DNA from: Aquiluna sp.
GTDB lineage: Bacteria; Actinomycetota; Actinomycetes; Actinomycetales; Microbacteriaceae
DNA length: 48,117 bases
Assembly (NCBI GenBank): GCA_017854485.1
Contig: JAFMHN010000009.1
Coordinates: 1 to 48,117, forward strand
Reading direction: 5' to 3'
The notes beneath the pieces were generated by a model. The model was not told the origin of the DNA. It was given only the letters and a program-made list of their open reading frames with translations, and did not search any database. Below, in pieces: positions 34,627-44,003 of this stretch (its first letter is position 1; each line of letters starts with the position of its first letter). Position numbers and translations under genes: made by a program.

Positions 34627-34663
34627 ATGTGAGTGTTACTAATTACAACTCTCAGCCTCACAT
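34627..34663. repeat. Inverted repeat in the leader of the pfkB gene
   Basis: ATGTGAG (34627-34633) and CTCACAT (34657-34663) are exact reverse complements, 23 bases apart, between the -10 box and the Shine-Dalgarno. It could be an operator half-site pair for a sugar-responsive repressor, or an mRNA stem. Confidence 0.45.
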
Positions 34664-34676
34664 TCAAGGAGTCCCC

Positions 34677-35687
34677 ATGACTGGCAAGAATGCACCCATT
34701 GTCACCCTTACGCCTGCTCCTACGCTGGACCGCACTTATTTTGTGAAGAACCTAGAGCCAGGAGCGGTAAACCGTGCTGACCGGGTCGGTGAAGAGCTTG
34801 CTGGCAAGGGTATTAACGTTTCTAGGGCACTGCGCCTAGCCGGAATTGATGCCCCTGGAATTGTTCCAATTGGCGACGCCGACAAGGGCGTGCTTGAGCG
34901 AACACACTCGGAATTCTTGACTCCCCTTTGGGTCGATGGCACTCTTCGCGTCTCAACGACCATCGTTGAGCTCGATGGCCCAACCACCAAAATCAACGAA
35001 CACCCACGACCCCTGAAGCAGGCAGACTGGGATCAAGTAGTCAAGCTCACGATCCAGACGATTGAGTCGACCGGGGCGAAGTGGCTTGTGGTTGCCGGGG
35101 CGCATCCTGAGATCGTGGAAACCGGCAAGGTAATTGACCTGCAGCCGCTATTTGAAAAAATGGAATCTCTGGGCATTCGAGTCGTCCTTGACACCTCCGG
35201 ACCGGCGCTTCGCTACTGGGCCAAGAGCGGAATGGCGACAATCATGAAGCCAAATGCCCATGAACTTGCCGAGTGCGCAGGGAAAGATTTGAATACCATC
35301 GGCGATGTAATCGATGCCGCCAGACAGCTAAATAATTGGGGAGTCAACTGCGTTATGGCTTCCCTCGGAGTCGATGGCATCATCGCAGTTACCGGATCGC
35401 ACGCGATTCACGCGTACACGGACCATGTCAAGGTGATAAACACCGTCGGCGCTGGTGACTCAACCATCGCGGGATTCCTTTCGGCAGTTACCGCCCATCC
35501 CTCCGAAGAAAATCACTACGGAGTTGGATTTGATGTGGCCGAGGGTATTGCCGCTGCGGTGCAGTGGGGTGCCGCGAAAGTGCAGCAGCCGACAAGTGGG
35601 CTTAGCAGCATTGAGAACCTAGTAGAAGCCCACATTGAACTTATTCCAAACCGGGACCAACTTCTCGGCGAACCAGCAACCGCCTAA
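34677..35687 (+). CDS. PfkB-family sugar (phosphate) kinase, 1-phosphofructokinase-like
   Basis: A 336-residue ribokinase/PfkB-fold kinase. The N-terminal signature is GKGINVSRALRLAG and the C-terminal signature is NTVGAGDSTIAGF, with the catalytic aspartate in GAGDS. It lies directly before a class II fructose-bisphosphate aldolase, so its product is most likely fructose 1,6-bisphosphate or tagatose 1,6-bisphosphate. Fructose-1-P, fructose-6-P or tagatose-6-P are all possible substrates; the last would fit the galactosidase genes elsewhere in the window but is speculation. The ATG at 34677 has AAGGAG five bases upstream. Confidence 0.85.
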   Translation: MTGKNAPIVTLTPAPTLDRTYFVKNLEPGAVNRADRVGEELAGKGINVSRALRLAGIDAPGIVPIGDADKGVLERTHSEFLTPLWVDGTLRVSTTIVELDGPTTKINEHPRPLKQADWDQVVKLTIQTIESTGAKWLVVAGAHPEIVETGKVIDLQPLFEKMESLGIRVVLDTSGPALRYWAKSGMATIMKPNAHELAECAGKDLNTIGDVIDAARQLNNWGVNCVMASLGVDGIIAVTGSHAIHAYTDHVKVINTVGAGDSTIAGFLSAVTAHPSEENHYGVGFDVAEGIAAAVQWGAAKVQQPTSGLSSIENLVEAHIELIPNRDQLLGEPATA

Positions 35688-35699
35688 GGAGGCACCACA

Positions 35700-36722
35700 A
35701 TGGCAATCGCAACTTCCGCTGAATATCAGGAGATGCTTGACCGAGCAAAGCAGAATCGTTTTGCCTACCCAGCACTAAACGTTTCGAGCTCACAGACCCT
35801 GAATGCGGCACTGGCTGGCCTGCAGGCAGCTGGCTCTGATGGAATCATTCAGGTCTCCACCGGAGGTGCTGACTACTGGTCTGGCTCGACAATCAAGCAC
35901 CGCGTTACCGGTGCTCTTGCTTTCGCCGCGTTTGCCCGAGAAGTCGCTAAGAACTACGACATAAAGGTTGCCCTTCACACCGATCACTGCGCTGAAGATC
36001 AGCTTGATGGATTCGTTAGGCCACTCTTGGAGCTTTCCGCAGAGCGAGTAAAGGCCGGCGGCGAATCGATTTTCAACTCACACATGTGGGACGGGTCAGC
36101 CATTGCGCTTGATAGAAACCTAGAAATCGCCAAGGAACTGCTAGCAAAGACCCACAACGTGGGAGCGGTGCTGGAAATTGAAGTAGGCGCAGTTGGCGGC
36201 GAAGAAGACGGTGTTGAGGGCGCTATTGACGAGCACCTCTACACAACGGTTGAAGACGGACAGAAGACAGTTGAGGCACTGGGCCTTGGCGAGAATGGTC
36301 GCTACATCGCAGCCCTTACCTTCGGAAATGTTCACGGAGTTTACAAGCCAGGAAACGTTCACCTGCGCCCTGAGCTGCTTGAGGAAATCCAAAGAGAAAT
36401 CGGCAACAAGTACGGCAAGGAAAACCCGTTTGATTTGGTGTTCCATGGTGGTTCCGGCTCAACCGAGCAGGAAATTGCTGACGCAGTTTCTTTTGGAGTC
36501 ATCAAGATGAACATTGACACCGACACCCAGTACGCGTTCACCAGGCCAGTAGTGAACCACATGCTAAAGAACTACGACGGAGTTCTTCGCATCGATGGCG
36601 AAGTCGGAAACAAGAAGCTTTATGACCCACGCAACTGGGGCGCTAGTGCCGAAGCCGGAATGGCTGCGCGAGTAGTTGAAGCCGCAAACCAGCTTGGCTC
36701 AGCCGGCAAATCCAGCTGGTAG
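35700..36722 (+). CDS. fba: Class II fructose-bisphosphate aldolase
   Basis: A 340-residue zinc-dependent aldolase that cleaves fructose 1,6-bisphosphate in glycolysis and makes it in gluconeogenesis. Zinc-site segments are ALHTDHCAED and EIEVGAVGGEEDGVEG; GNVHGVYKPGNVHL and LVFHGGSGS provide the second metal and phosphate sites. NTDTQYAF-like residues appear as NIDTDTQYAFTRP. AAGGAGG overlaps the kinase stop codon and lies seven bases before the ATG, so the two genes form an operon. Confidence 0.96.
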   Translation: MAIATSAEYQEMLDRAKQNRFAYPALNVSSSQTLNAALAGLQAAGSDGIIQVSTGGADYWSGSTIKHRVTGALAFAAFAREVAKNYDIKVALHTDHCAEDQLDGFVRPLLELSAERVKAGGESIFNSHMWDGSAIALDRNLEIAKELLAKTHNVGAVLEIEVGAVGGEEDGVEGAIDEHLYTTVEDGQKTVEALGLGENGRYIAALTFGNVHGVYKPGNVHLRPELLEEIQREIGNKYGKENPFDLVFHGGSGSTEQEIADAVSFGVIKMNIDTDTQYAFTRPVVNHMLKNYDGVLRIDGEVGNKKLYDPRNWGASAEAGMAARVVEAANQLGSAGKSSW

Positions 36723-36724
36723 CA

Positions 36725-36934
36725 ATGGAAGGGGACCACAACCCCTTTTACGCCAACGGACTTCCTCGGTTCAAAGGTGAGTATCTCGACGGCCAGATGC
36801 ACGGTTACTGGGAGTTTTTTCGGAAAGACGGTTCGCTGATGCGAAGCGGATCTTTCAACCTCGGATCTCAGGTGGGAGTTTGGAAAACGTTTAATCGCGA
36901 CGGGTCCGAGGTTAGCTCGAAATCCTTCGACTAA
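36725..36934 (+). CDS. MORN/YwqK-like repeat microprotein
   Basis: A 69-residue protein that starts two bases after the fba stop codon. It shows about two tandem YwqK/MORN-like units: [22 protein letters not shown] and [23 protein letters not shown], each with the G-x-W-x-x-[FY]-x-x-[DG] pattern. No signal peptide or membrane helix is seen. Its function is unknown; co-translation with the aldolase suggests a link to that enzyme or simple operon packing. Its TAA shares CTAA (36931-36934) with the convergent ispH stop codon. Confidence 0.72.
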   Translation: MEGDHNPFYANGLPRFKGEYLDGQMHGYWEFFRKDGSLMRSGSFNLGSQVGVWKTFNRDGSEVSSKSFD

Positions 36935-37947
36935 CTCTTTTTCAAGGAAGTGTTATGTCCGGCACTCTTTAGGTCTTTCCTGAGTTCCTTTGGAAGCGAG
37001 AACTGGATATCTTCTTCTGCGGTGGTGACAGTTGAAACATTTCCGAAGCCATTTTTGTCAAGGTATTCCAGGACCTCATCAACAAGCTCCTCGGGAACCG
37101 ACGCACCAGAGCTGACGCCGACTGTCTTCACGCCCTCAAACCACTCCGGTTTAATTTCTGAGGCAAAATCTACGCGGTAGGCAGCCTTGGCACCGGCATC
37201 TAGGGCAACTTCGACCAGGCGTACTGTGTTGGATGAGTTAGCTGAACCAACAACAATGACTAGGTCAGAGTCGGCTCCGACCTTCTTGATTGCAACCTGC
37301 CTGTTTTGGGTTGCATAGCAAATGTCATCGCTAGGAGGATTCTGGAGCGTTGGAAACTTCTCGCGCAGTTTTAGGACTGTATCCATGGTTTCATCGACTG
37401 AAAGCGTGGTTTGAGATAGCCAAACGACCTTGTTCGGGTCCTTCACCTTTGCGTCCCTGATGCCCTGCTCGCCGTCAACCAGTTGCACCACATCCGGAGC
37501 TTCGCCGGCTGTTCCTTCGACCTCTTCATGGCCCTCGTGACCCACTAGAAGAATGTCGTAGCCCTCTTTCTCAAATCTTTGAACCTCTCGGTGCACCTTT
37601 GTCACCAGCGGGCAGGTTGCATCGATTGTCTGCTGATTCCTGGCCTCCGCGGCCTTGATTACAGCTGGAGATACGCCGTGCGCACTGAAGATCATGATGC
37701 AGCCTTCTGGGGCCTCATCTACCTCATCCACAAAAATTGCACCGCGTTTTTCAAGTGACCTGACCACATGCTTGTTGTGCACAATCTGCTTGCGAACATA
37801 AATGGGAGCACCGTAGTGATCAAGCGCTTTTTCAACTGCAATGACCGCTCTATCAACCCCTGCACAGTAGCCGCGAGGGGCCGCCAGAAGGACTTTTTTA
37901 GTCGAGTCAGTGTCGGTTTGGTCGGTATTGTTGATTAGGGTCACCAT
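36931..37947 (-). CDS. ispH: 4-hydroxy-3-methylbut-2-enyl diphosphate reductase
   Basis: A 338-residue iron-sulfur enzyme that makes IPP and DMAPP in the last step of the MEP pathway. The three cluster cysteines are C28 (RGYCAG), C112 (DATCPLVTK) and C210 ([11 protein letters not shown]). HGVSP (90-94) and the catalytic glutamate region [12 protein letters not shown] (135-146) are present. The ATG at 37947 is followed by GTG as codon 2; TAGAAT on the minus strand lies three bases before the ATG and six before that GTG, so the leaderless start could be the GTG. The acidic first 15 residues are not conserved. Confidence 0.95.
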   Translation of the reverse strand: MVTLINNTDQTDTDSTKKVLLAAPRGYCAGVDRAVIAVEKALDHYGAPIYVRKQIVHNKHVVRSLEKRGAIFVDEVDEAPEGCIMIFSAHGVSPAVIKAAEARNQQTIDATCPLVTKVHREVQRFEKEGYDILLVGHEGHEEVEGTAGEAPDVVQLVDGEQGIRDAKVKDPNKVVWLSQTTLSVDETMDTVLKLREKFPTLQNPPSDDICYATQNRQVAIKKVGADSDLVIVVGSANSSNTVRLVEVALDAGAKAAYRVDFASEIKPEWFEGVKTVGVSSGASVPEELVDEVLEYLDKNGFGNVSTVTTAEEDIQFSLPKELRKDLKSAGHNTSLKKS

Positions 37948-37958
37948 TCAATTCTAAT
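37931..37958 (+). promoter_or_regulatory. Promoter of the xseA-xseB-DUF4245 operon
   Basis: TTGATT (37931-37936) and TCTAAT (37953-37958) are 16 bases apart, with four and five matches to the sigma-70 consensus. The -35 box lies inside the ispH coding region. Transcription would start near 37965, just before the AGGAGG at 37969-37974. Confidence 0.5.
37951..37956 (-). promoter_or_regulatory. -10 box of ispH
   Basis: On the minus strand this is TAGAAT, six bases before the GTG at codon 2 of ispH. It overlaps the -10 box of the divergent xseA promoter. Confidence 0.4.
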
Positions 37959-37979
37959 TACCGCTGCTAGGAGGCAAGG

Positions 37980-39227
37980 ATGCAACAAGCAGCGGGCGTT
38001 AATAATCAATCTAAAGTTAGCACCGAGCATTCCCCCTGGCAGGTTTCTGCTCTATCTAAATCACTCAAGGACTGGATTGAAAAACTTGGAAAAGTCTGGG
38101 TTGAGGGTGAACTGCAGTCATTCACAGAGCGCAGCTCTGGAACATTCGGTTCAATCCGCGATCTTGACGTTGAAAATGCCATTGAAATACACGCTTTTCC
38201 TAACTCTGGGGCGGAAATAGCACCTGGGCTGAGTCAGGGTGACCGCGTTGTAGCGCTGGTGCAACCAGTGTTTTGGCCGAAAAACGGCAAACTTACGATG
38301 CGTGTAATACAAATGCACAAGGTTGGCCTGGGCGAACTACTGGAGCGAATTGAAAAACTAAAACTCCAGCTGATTGCCGAAGGTCTTACCGATGCTTCCA
38401 GAAAGCAGCCGCTGCCGTTTTTGCCGAACAAAATTGGCCTGATTACTGGAGCGAATTCAGACGCCGAAAAGGATGTGCTTGAAAATTCCAGGCTGCGCTG
38501 GCCAGAGGTTGAGTTTGAAGTAATCAACACCCTGGTTCAAGGCGATCGAGCAGCCAACGAAATAATCCTTGCCCTGGAGCAGCTAGATGCTGATCCTGAA
38601 GTGGACGTAATCATCATTGCTCGAGGCGGTGGCAGCTTTCAGGACCTGCTGCCATTTAGCGATGAGCGACTGGTGCGAGCCGCAGCCAACGCCAGCACCC
38701 CGATTGTCAGCGCAATTGGTCACGAGAATGACCAACCGCTGCTGGACCTAGTTGCCGACCTCAGAGCCTCGACTCCAACCGACGCCGCCAAAAGAGTCGT
38801 TCCCGACATTGCTCAGGAGCGCGCTAACATCGCCAGTGCCTTTGAGCGCATCTGGTTTCGAATGTCGTCGCTTGTCGACAACCAAAGTCAGCTGATTCTC
38901 TCGCTTCGGTCGCGGCCGGTAATCGCATCCCCATTTGGTTTCATTGACAATCAGCAGGAGCTGCTGGGTTTCTCGACTAAGAGGCTCGGCGAGATTCTGG
39001 ATTATCGAACCGAAAAGGCCTTGACTGAGATTCAACAACTGCGGGCCAGATCAAGATCACTTTCGCCACAGCTCACTCTCGAGCGCGGCTACGCGGTGCT
39101 AACAGACGACAAGGGCAAACCCCTAACCGATCCCGCTAAGGGAGCGAAAATCCAAATAGTTTTGGCCAAACAGGAAATTTCGGCCATCATCGACGCTGTT
39201 AAGGAGAGAGATGTCCAAGGAAATTAG
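37980..39227 (+). CDS. xseA: Exodeoxyribonuclease VII large subunit
   Basis: A 415-residue catalytic subunit of the single-strand DNA exonuclease VII. The N-terminal OB-fold (about 20-115) precedes the catalytic domain with LITGANSDAEKDVLENSRLRWP and IIARGGGSFQDLLPFSDERLVRA, then a long helical region and a C-terminal part ending in TLERGYAVLTDDKG. The ATG has AGGAGG five bases upstream. Its 3' end overlaps xseB by 17 bases. Confidence 0.95.
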   Translation: MQQAAGVNNQSKVSTEHSPWQVSALSKSLKDWIEKLGKVWVEGELQSFTERSSGTFGSIRDLDVENAIEIHAFPNSGAEIAPGLSQGDRVVALVQPVFWPKNGKLTMRVIQMHKVGLGELLERIEKLKLQLIAEGLTDASRKQPLPFLPNKIGLITGANSDAEKDVLENSRLRWPEVEFEVINTLVQGDRAANEIILALEQLDADPEVDVIIIARGGGSFQDLLPFSDERLVRAAANASTPIVSAIGHENDQPLLDLVADLRASTPTDAAKRVVPDIAQERANIASAFERIWFRMSSLVDNQSQLILSLRSRPVIASPFGFIDNQQELLGFSTKRLGEILDYRTEKALTEIQQLRARSRSLSPQLTLERGYAVLTDDKGKPLTDPAKGAKIQIVLAKQEISAIIDAVKERDVQGN

Positions 39228-39420
39228 TTCACTCAGCTACGAGCAGGCCCGTGACGAGCTGCAATTGGTGGTTCAGCAGCTGGAGCAGCAGAACGTAAGC
39301 CTAGAAGCCTCTATGGAGCTCTGGGAGCGCGGTGAGGCGCTAGCCAAGCACTGCGAGCAGTGGCTAAGTGGCGCGCGTAAGAAACTAGACAAGGCTGCAA
39401 AGGATCGTCAAGCCAAGTGA
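39211..39420 (+). CDS. xseB: Exodeoxyribonuclease VII small subunit
   Basis: A 69-residue helical protein with the family pattern LSYEQARDELQLVVQQLEQQNVSLEASMELWERGEALAKHCEQWL shortened here to its ends: it begins SYEQARDEL and closes with the CEQWLSGARKKLD helix. It binds XseA to form the active nuclease. AAGGAG lies about four bases before the ATG, inside xseA. Its stop overlaps the next gene as GTGA. Confidence 0.93.
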   Translation: MSKEISSLSYEQARDELQLVVQQLEQQNVSLEASMELWERGEALAKHCEQWLSGARKKLDKAAKDRQAK

Positions 39421-39971
39421 GTGATGCAGCAGCCCAAAGACGAGCCAAACAGACTGTTAGAAATCTAGTACTTTCGCTACTTGTAACATCCGGGTTGGTA
39501 GCCGCCATTTACCTGGGAGTTCCACGTGACGACAGCAACAGAATCACCGAGGTGGACTACCAGGCAATCGCCCAATCGGCCTCTGAATCGCTTGGCGAAA
39601 AAGCGGTTGGCCCTGAGGTTCCAGCCGACTGGTGGTCAAATGCGGCCAGACTTGAAAGTGACCTTGGAGTAAAAAGTTGGTATGTCGGTTTTGTGACCGA
39701 TGACAACCAGTACCTGGGGCTGTCTCAGGTGTTTCAAACAAACCCCTCCTGGGAAAGCCAGATGTTGGCGGGAAACTTTCTGGAGGGCGAAATTGAATTG
39801 GCAGGCTTAAATTGGGAAATTTGGCCAACTCTAAACCCCAGCACTCCCAAGAGCACCAAAGAGTATGCACTGGTTCACAGGGAGGACGACGGAGTGGTTG
39901 TAATCTATGGAACAGCAGATACCAATGACTTCGAGGTCTTGGCTAAAGCGATTGCAGCCGAGCTAAATTAG
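39417..39971 (+). CDS. DUF4245 domain membrane-anchored protein
   Basis: A 184-residue protein with a short basic N-terminus, one transmembrane helix (about 17-35) and an extracytoplasmic domain with the DUF4245 pattern (VPADWWSNAARLESD, SWYVGFVTDDNQYLGLSQ). Its function is unknown. This family commonly sits beside xseB or fumarase genes in actinobacteria. The GTG start overlaps the xseB stop as GTGA, so it is translated together with the nuclease subunits. Confidence 0.85.
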   Translation: MSDAAAQRRAKQTVRNLVLSLLVTSGLVAAIYLGVPRDDSNRITEVDYQAIAQSASESLGEKAVGPEVPADWWSNAARLESDLGVKSWYVGFVTDDNQYLGLSQVFQTNPSWESQMLAGNFLEGEIELAGLNWEIWPTLNPSTPKSTKEYALVHREDDGVVVIYGTADTNDFEVLAKAIAAELN

Positions 39972-39977
39972 GAATTT

Positions 39978-40598
39978 ATGCCAAAAGTAACAACCGCATC
40001 AGCTGCTTGGCAGCTTTTGGTTGCCGGCAATTTAAACTTCATCGCGGGTACTCCTGCCCACAAACATCAGGATGCTCAGGAGCGGCGCGATCTTGCCATC
40101 GAGCAGACGCCCTTTGCAGCCGTGTTCGGTTGCTCCGATTCCAGGCTTGCCGCTGAGATGATTTTTGATGTCGGATTGGGTGACCTATTTGTGGTCAGAA
40201 ATGCAGGACAGGTTATTGCCGAGACCATTCTTGGTTCTCTGGAGTTTGCAGTTGAGGTGCTGAAGGTTCCTCTAATTCTGATTCTGGGACACGACAACTG
40301 TGGAGCAATTAAGGCCACTGTCAGCGCGCAGCAGGGAACCCTCAAAACCGAGGGCGAATTTATTCAAAACATCGTGACCCGAATCACACCCACCATCGAG
40401 CGAGCCATTGCCGCTGGCGAGAATTCAATCGATGATTTCACCGACCGGCACATCAGGGACACCATCGCCGAGATTACAGATCGCTCAAAACTAATTGCCT
40501 CGGCAGTGACCGCAGGGAAAGTTGGTATTGTCGGAGCGCAATATAATCTGGCTCTTGGAGAAGTTCACCTGGTTGAAGCTGTCGGGGAAATTGCCTAA
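39978..40598 (+). CDS. Beta-class carbonic anhydrase
   Basis: A 206-residue zinc enzyme that interconverts CO2 and bicarbonate. Zinc ligands are C52 with D54 in GCSDSRLAAE, and H105 and C108 in LGHDNCGAIKAT. NAGQV follows the first motif. AGGAA precedes the ATG and the gene starts six bases after the DUF4245 gene, so it is likely in the same transcript, which then continues into fumC. Confidence 0.93.
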   Translation: MPKVTTASAAWQLLVAGNLNFIAGTPAHKHQDAQERRDLAIEQTPFAAVFGCSDSRLAAEMIFDVGLGDLFVVRNAGQVIAETILGSLEFAVEVLKVPLILILGHDNCGAIKATVSAQQGTLKTEGEFIQNIVTRITPTIERAIAAGENSIDDFTDRHIRDTIAEITDRSKLIASAVTAGKVGIVGAQYNLALGEVHLVEAVGEIA

Positions 40599-40616
40599 TA
40601 AAGCAAAGGAAAAGTA

Positions 40617-42005
40617 ATGGAATACCGCATCGAACACGACACTATGGGTGAAGTAAGAGTCCCTAAGGATGCGCTTTATCGAGCACAAACCCAACGTGCT
40701 GTAGAGAATTTTCCAATTTCTGGCTCAGGCCTAGAGCCTGAGCAAATCATTGCGCTTGCTCGAATCAAGAAGGCTGCGGCGATTGCGAATGCAAAGCTCG
40801 GCATTTTGGATGCACAAATTTCAAGCTCTATTCAAAAAGCGGCTGATCAAATAATTGCTGGTAACCACCTAGACCACTTCCCGGTCGATGTTTTTCAAAC
40901 CGGCAGCGGCACGAGTTCAAACATGAACATGAATGAGGTACTAGCAACCTTGGCAACAACTGAACTCGGGTCAGAGGTTCACCCTAATGACCACGTGAAC
41001 ATGTCTCAGTCGTCAAATGATGTTTTCCCAACCTCCGTCCACGTTGCCGTGACCAGTGCGTTGATCAACAACTTGCTTCCATCGCTTGACTACCTGGCTC
41101 AATCACTTGAGAAAAAGGCCAAGGCATGGAAAGAGGCTGTGAAGCCTGGTCGCACTCACCTGATGGATGCCACCCCGGTCACCTTCGGACAAGAATTTGC
41201 CGGATACGCAGCACAAATCCGCTACGCAATCGAGCGGGTTGAGGCAGCCCTGCCGCGAGTCAGTGAAGTCCCTCAGGGTGGCACCGCAACTGGCACTGGC
41301 ATCAATACCCCGAAGGGCTTTCCGCAGGCAATCATCAGCAGTCTTGTTGAGCAAACTGGTCTGCCAATTACTGAGGCCAGGGATCATTTCGAAGCACAGG
41401 GCGCCAGGGACGGCCTCGTCGAGGCCTCCGGAGCGCTGAAGGTTCTCGCCGTGAGCCTCACCAAGATCAACAACGACATTCGCTGGATGGGTTCTGGCCC
41501 AAACACTGGACTCGGAGAGCTGCAACTGCCTGATTTGCAGCCTGGCAGCTCGATCATGCCCGGCAAGGTGAACCCGGTAATTCCGGAGGCTGTGCTCATG
41601 GTCTGCGCCAAGGTAATTGGCAACGATGCCACCATCACCTGGGCCGGAGCTAGTGGCAGTTTCGAACTCAACGTTGCAATTCCAGTGATGGGAAATGCCC
41701 TGCTTGAGTCCATCAGACTATTGAGCAACTCGATGAAGGTCATGGCGGACAAGACAATCGAGGGTCTAGAAGTAAATGTTGAAAAGGCCAAAGCCTTGGC
41801 CGAGTCGAGCCCGTCAATCGTGACCCCGCTGAACAAAATCATCGGGTATGAGGCGGCCGCAAAGATTGCCAAGCATGCGGTTGCAAACGGAATCACAGTG
41901 AAGAAGGCGACCCTGGACCTGGGATATGTTGATGGCGAAAAACTTACAGTTGAGCTTCTTGACAGCCTGCTAGAGGTCTTGCCTATGACCAGGCCACCCC
42001 AATAG
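40617..42005 (+). CDS. fumC: Fumarate hydratase class II
   Basis: A 462-residue TCA-cycle enzyme converting fumarate to malate. It has [16 protein letters not shown], the catalytic-histidine segment [16 protein letters not shown], and the fumarase/aspartase signature [15 protein letters not shown] with the mobile serine loop. AAAGGAAAA precedes the ATG. It ends with ...VLPMTRPPQ and overlaps the convergent prepilin peptidase gene by 23 bp. Confidence 0.96.
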   Translation: MEYRIEHDTMGEVRVPKDALYRAQTQRAVENFPISGSGLEPEQIIALARIKKAAAIANAKLGILDAQISSSIQKAADQIIAGNHLDHFPVDVFQTGSGTSSNMNMNEVLATLATTELGSEVHPNDHVNMSQSSNDVFPTSVHVAVTSALINNLLPSLDYLAQSLEKKAKAWKEAVKPGRTHLMDATPVTFGQEFAGYAAQIRYAIERVEAALPRVSEVPQGGTATGTGINTPKGFPQAIISSLVEQTGLPITEARDHFEAQGARDGLVEASGALKVLAVSLTKINNDIRWMGSGPNTGLGELQLPDLQPGSSIMPGKVNPVIPEAVLMVCAKVIGNDATITWAGASGSFELNVAIPVMGNALLESIRLLSNSMKVMADKTIEGLEVNVEKAKALAESSPSIVTPLNKIIGYEAAAKIAKHAVANGITVKKATLDLGYVDGEKLTVELLDSLLEVLPMTRPPQ

Positions 42006-42474
42006 CAGCTCGCACCGAAAGAACAGAGGTTCCCAGAAATCCGATCAGCAGAAACGGACCCAGCGGGATCAGCGAAGTTGGCTTGAATTTGCCGGCAACC
42101 ATGCCTACCAGTCCATAGACGGTGGCAATCAGCAGCCCAGCAGAAAGTGAAATCAGGGGCAACATCAGATGCTGCCAAGCAAGGGCAGTATGCATTGAGG
42201 TCAGTAGTTTTATGTCTCCCATGCCAATTGCACCGGCTCGCGCCAAGAGGTAGCCCACGAAGAAAGTAAGCGCTCCCGCAGAAATTGCTGCTGCAAGATC
42301 TTGCCACTGCTTTGTCCACACAGTGACTACCGACAAACAGCCAACGGTAAAGACCAGAGTGGGATAGGTGTAGCTGTTAGGCAGCCGGTGTTCGCGAATG
42401 TCAATCCAGGAAAGCGGCACCGCCAACACCGCAATCAGCAACAGAGGCAGCAGGCTAAGGTGTTCGATAGTCAC
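41983..42474 (-). CDS. Prepilin peptidase (A24 family, short form)
   Basis: A 163-residue polytopic membrane protein with about six hydrophobic helices. The two catalytic aspartates are D25 in [11 protein letters not shown] and D87 in GMGDIKLL, the GxGD motif. The N-terminal cytoplasmic methylase domain of PilD is absent, as in TadV/CpaA and other short enzymes. It would cleave type IV or Tad prepilins, but no pilin or pilus assembly gene is in the window. The GTG start has TAGCGT seven bases upstream on the minus strand, so it is probably leaderless. Confidence 0.88.
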   Translation of the reverse strand: MTIEHLSLLPLLLIAVLAVPLSWIDIREHRLPNSYTYPTLVFTVGCLSVVTVWTKQWQDLAAAISAGALTFFVGYLLARAGAIGMGDIKLLTSMHTALAWQHLMLPLISLSAGLLIATVYGLVGMVAGKFKPTSLIPLGPFLLIGFLGTSVLSVRAAIGVAWS

Positions 42475-42481
42475 CGAAACA

Positions 42482-42487
42482 ACGCTA
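42482..42487 (-). promoter_or_regulatory. -10 box of the prepilin peptidase gene (leaderless)
   Basis: On the minus strand this is TAGCGT, followed by TGTTTCG and the GTG at 42474. Confidence 0.5.
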
Positions 42488-42526
42488 GGTTGTTCCTTGG
42501 TGGGGCGATTCGAGTTATCCCCAGAG

Positions 42527-43903
42527 CTAGTCGAGTAGGTCTGTCACCAATGCTGCGATTTCGCTCCGCTCAGACCTGGTCAGCGTTATGTGACTAAAAA
42601 TCGACTGGCCCTTCAGTGTCTCCACAACTGAAGCCACTCCATCATGACGCCCGACTCTCAAATTGTCTCGTTGTGCAACGTCGTGAGTGAGCACAACCCG
42701 CGACTTTTGACCAATGCGCGACAGCATTGTCAACAGCACATTTCGCTCCAGCGACTGAGCCTCGTCAACAATGACAAAGGTGTCATGAAGCGAGCGACCG
42801 CGGATGTGAGTCAGAGGCAAAACTTCCAAAATCCCACGGTTCATAACTTCGTCAATAACCTCTTTCGAGACCAGCGCACCCAAGGTGTCAAAGACAGCCT
42901 GGGCCCAAGGGTTCATCTTTTCGGCCTCTGTGCCAGGTAGGTAACCAAGCTCCTGGCCGCCGACTGCAAACAGCGGTCGGAACACCATGATCTTCTTGTG
43001 TTGACGTCGCTCCAACACCGCTTCTAGGCCGGCACAAAGTGCCAGGGCGCTCTTTCCGGTTCCGGCTCGTCCTCCAAGGGACACGATTCCCATGTCTGGG
43101 TCTAGCAAAGAGTCGATTGCCAATCGCTGCTCAGCCGAACGGCCGTGCATTCCAAACATTTCTCGGTCCCCTCGAACCAGCTTGACGGTTCGATTCTCGG
43201 TTATCCGACCAAGAGCGCTGCCGCGCTCCGAAGTTAGAACTAGACCAGTGTTTAGAGGCAATTCCTTGGCACTGTCAATCACTAGCTCTTCATTGTCGTA
43301 AAGGTTTGCCATCTCATCACCGGATAGTGAGAGTTCCGAAACTCCACTCCACTCCTCGGTGGCTAGCTCGTGGAGGTATTCCTCGGCATTCAAGCCAATC
43401 GATGAAGCCTTGACTCGCATCGGAAGGTCCTTGGAGACAATCGTCACCTCGAAGCCTTCATTCTGAAGGTTGGCTGCAACGGCAAGAATTCTAGAATCGT
43501 TGTCACCAAGCTGAAAACCGGCCGGCAAAATGCTCTGATCGATATGGTTAAGCTCCACTCGAAGGGTTCCGGATTTGCCAACCGTTACAGGGAAATCCAA
43601 TCGTTCGTGCTTTTTCCTTAGGTCATCAAGCAGTCTGAGGGCCTTGCGCGCAAAGAACCCGATTTCCAAATCGTTTCGCTTTTTTTCGAGTTCGTTGATT
43701 ACGACTATCGGCAGGACTACTTCATGTTCGGCAAAGCGGAACATCGCCTTTGGATCAGAGAGAAGGACCGAGGTGTCTAGTACGAAAGTTCGCACCTTGG
43801 TTTGCCCGGCTTGCTTTTTGGCCTTTGTTGGAGTCTTCACCACCTCAGGAGCCTTTAGCTTGCCAGCACTGGACGGGGTTCGAGGTGAAGAACTATTTGC
43901 CAA
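42527..43903 (-). CDS. phoH2: PhoH2-type PIN-domain/PhoH ATPase
   Basis: A 458-residue fusion. A Ser/Pro/Lys-rich N-terminus precedes a PIN ribonuclease domain (about 38-180) with FVLDTSVLL (D43), INELEKK and [11 protein letters not shown] acidic residues, then a PhoH ATPase/helicase domain (about 245-455) with Walker [10 protein letters not shown] (277-285) and Walker [11 protein letters not shown]. PhoH2 proteins couple RNA unwinding to cleavage. The TTG start at 43903 is supported by AAGGAG five bases upstream. A 100-bp gap separates it from uppS. Confidence 0.92.
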   Translation of the reverse strand: MANSSSPRTPSSAGKLKAPEVVKTPTKAKKQAGQTKVRTFVLDTSVLLSDPKAMFRFAEHEVVLPIVVINELEKKRNDLEIGFFARKALRLLDDLRKKHERLDFPVTVGKSGTLRVELNHIDQSILPAGFQLGDNDSRILAVAANLQNEGFEVTIVSKDLPMRVKASSIGLNAEEYLHELATEEWSGVSELSLSGDEMANLYDNEELVIDSAKELPLNTGLVLTSERGSALGRITENRTVKLVRGDREMFGMHGRSAEQRLAIDSLLDPDMGIVSLGGRAGTGKSALALCAGLEAVLERRQHKKIMVFRPLFAVGGQELGYLPGTEAEKMNPWAQAVFDTLGALVSKEVIDEVMNRGILEVLPLTHIRGRSLHDTFVIVDEAQSLERNVLLTMLSRIGQKSRVVLTHDVAQRDNLRVGRHDGVASVVETLKGQSIFSHITLTRSERSEIAALVTDLLD

Positions 43904-44003
43904 CTTGGCTCCTTTGCGGTGAACCTGTCAACAATCTAAACCTTGGAGATTCTGCGAAATGCAACCAACACGCCGAAAAGAAAATCGTTTACCTAAGCGA
44001 AAT

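Noticed and set aside
42515-42523. DnaA box-like TTATCCCCA
   Set aside because: It is a single copy with one mismatch to TTATCCACA in a 52-bp gap, with no origin genes or further boxes.
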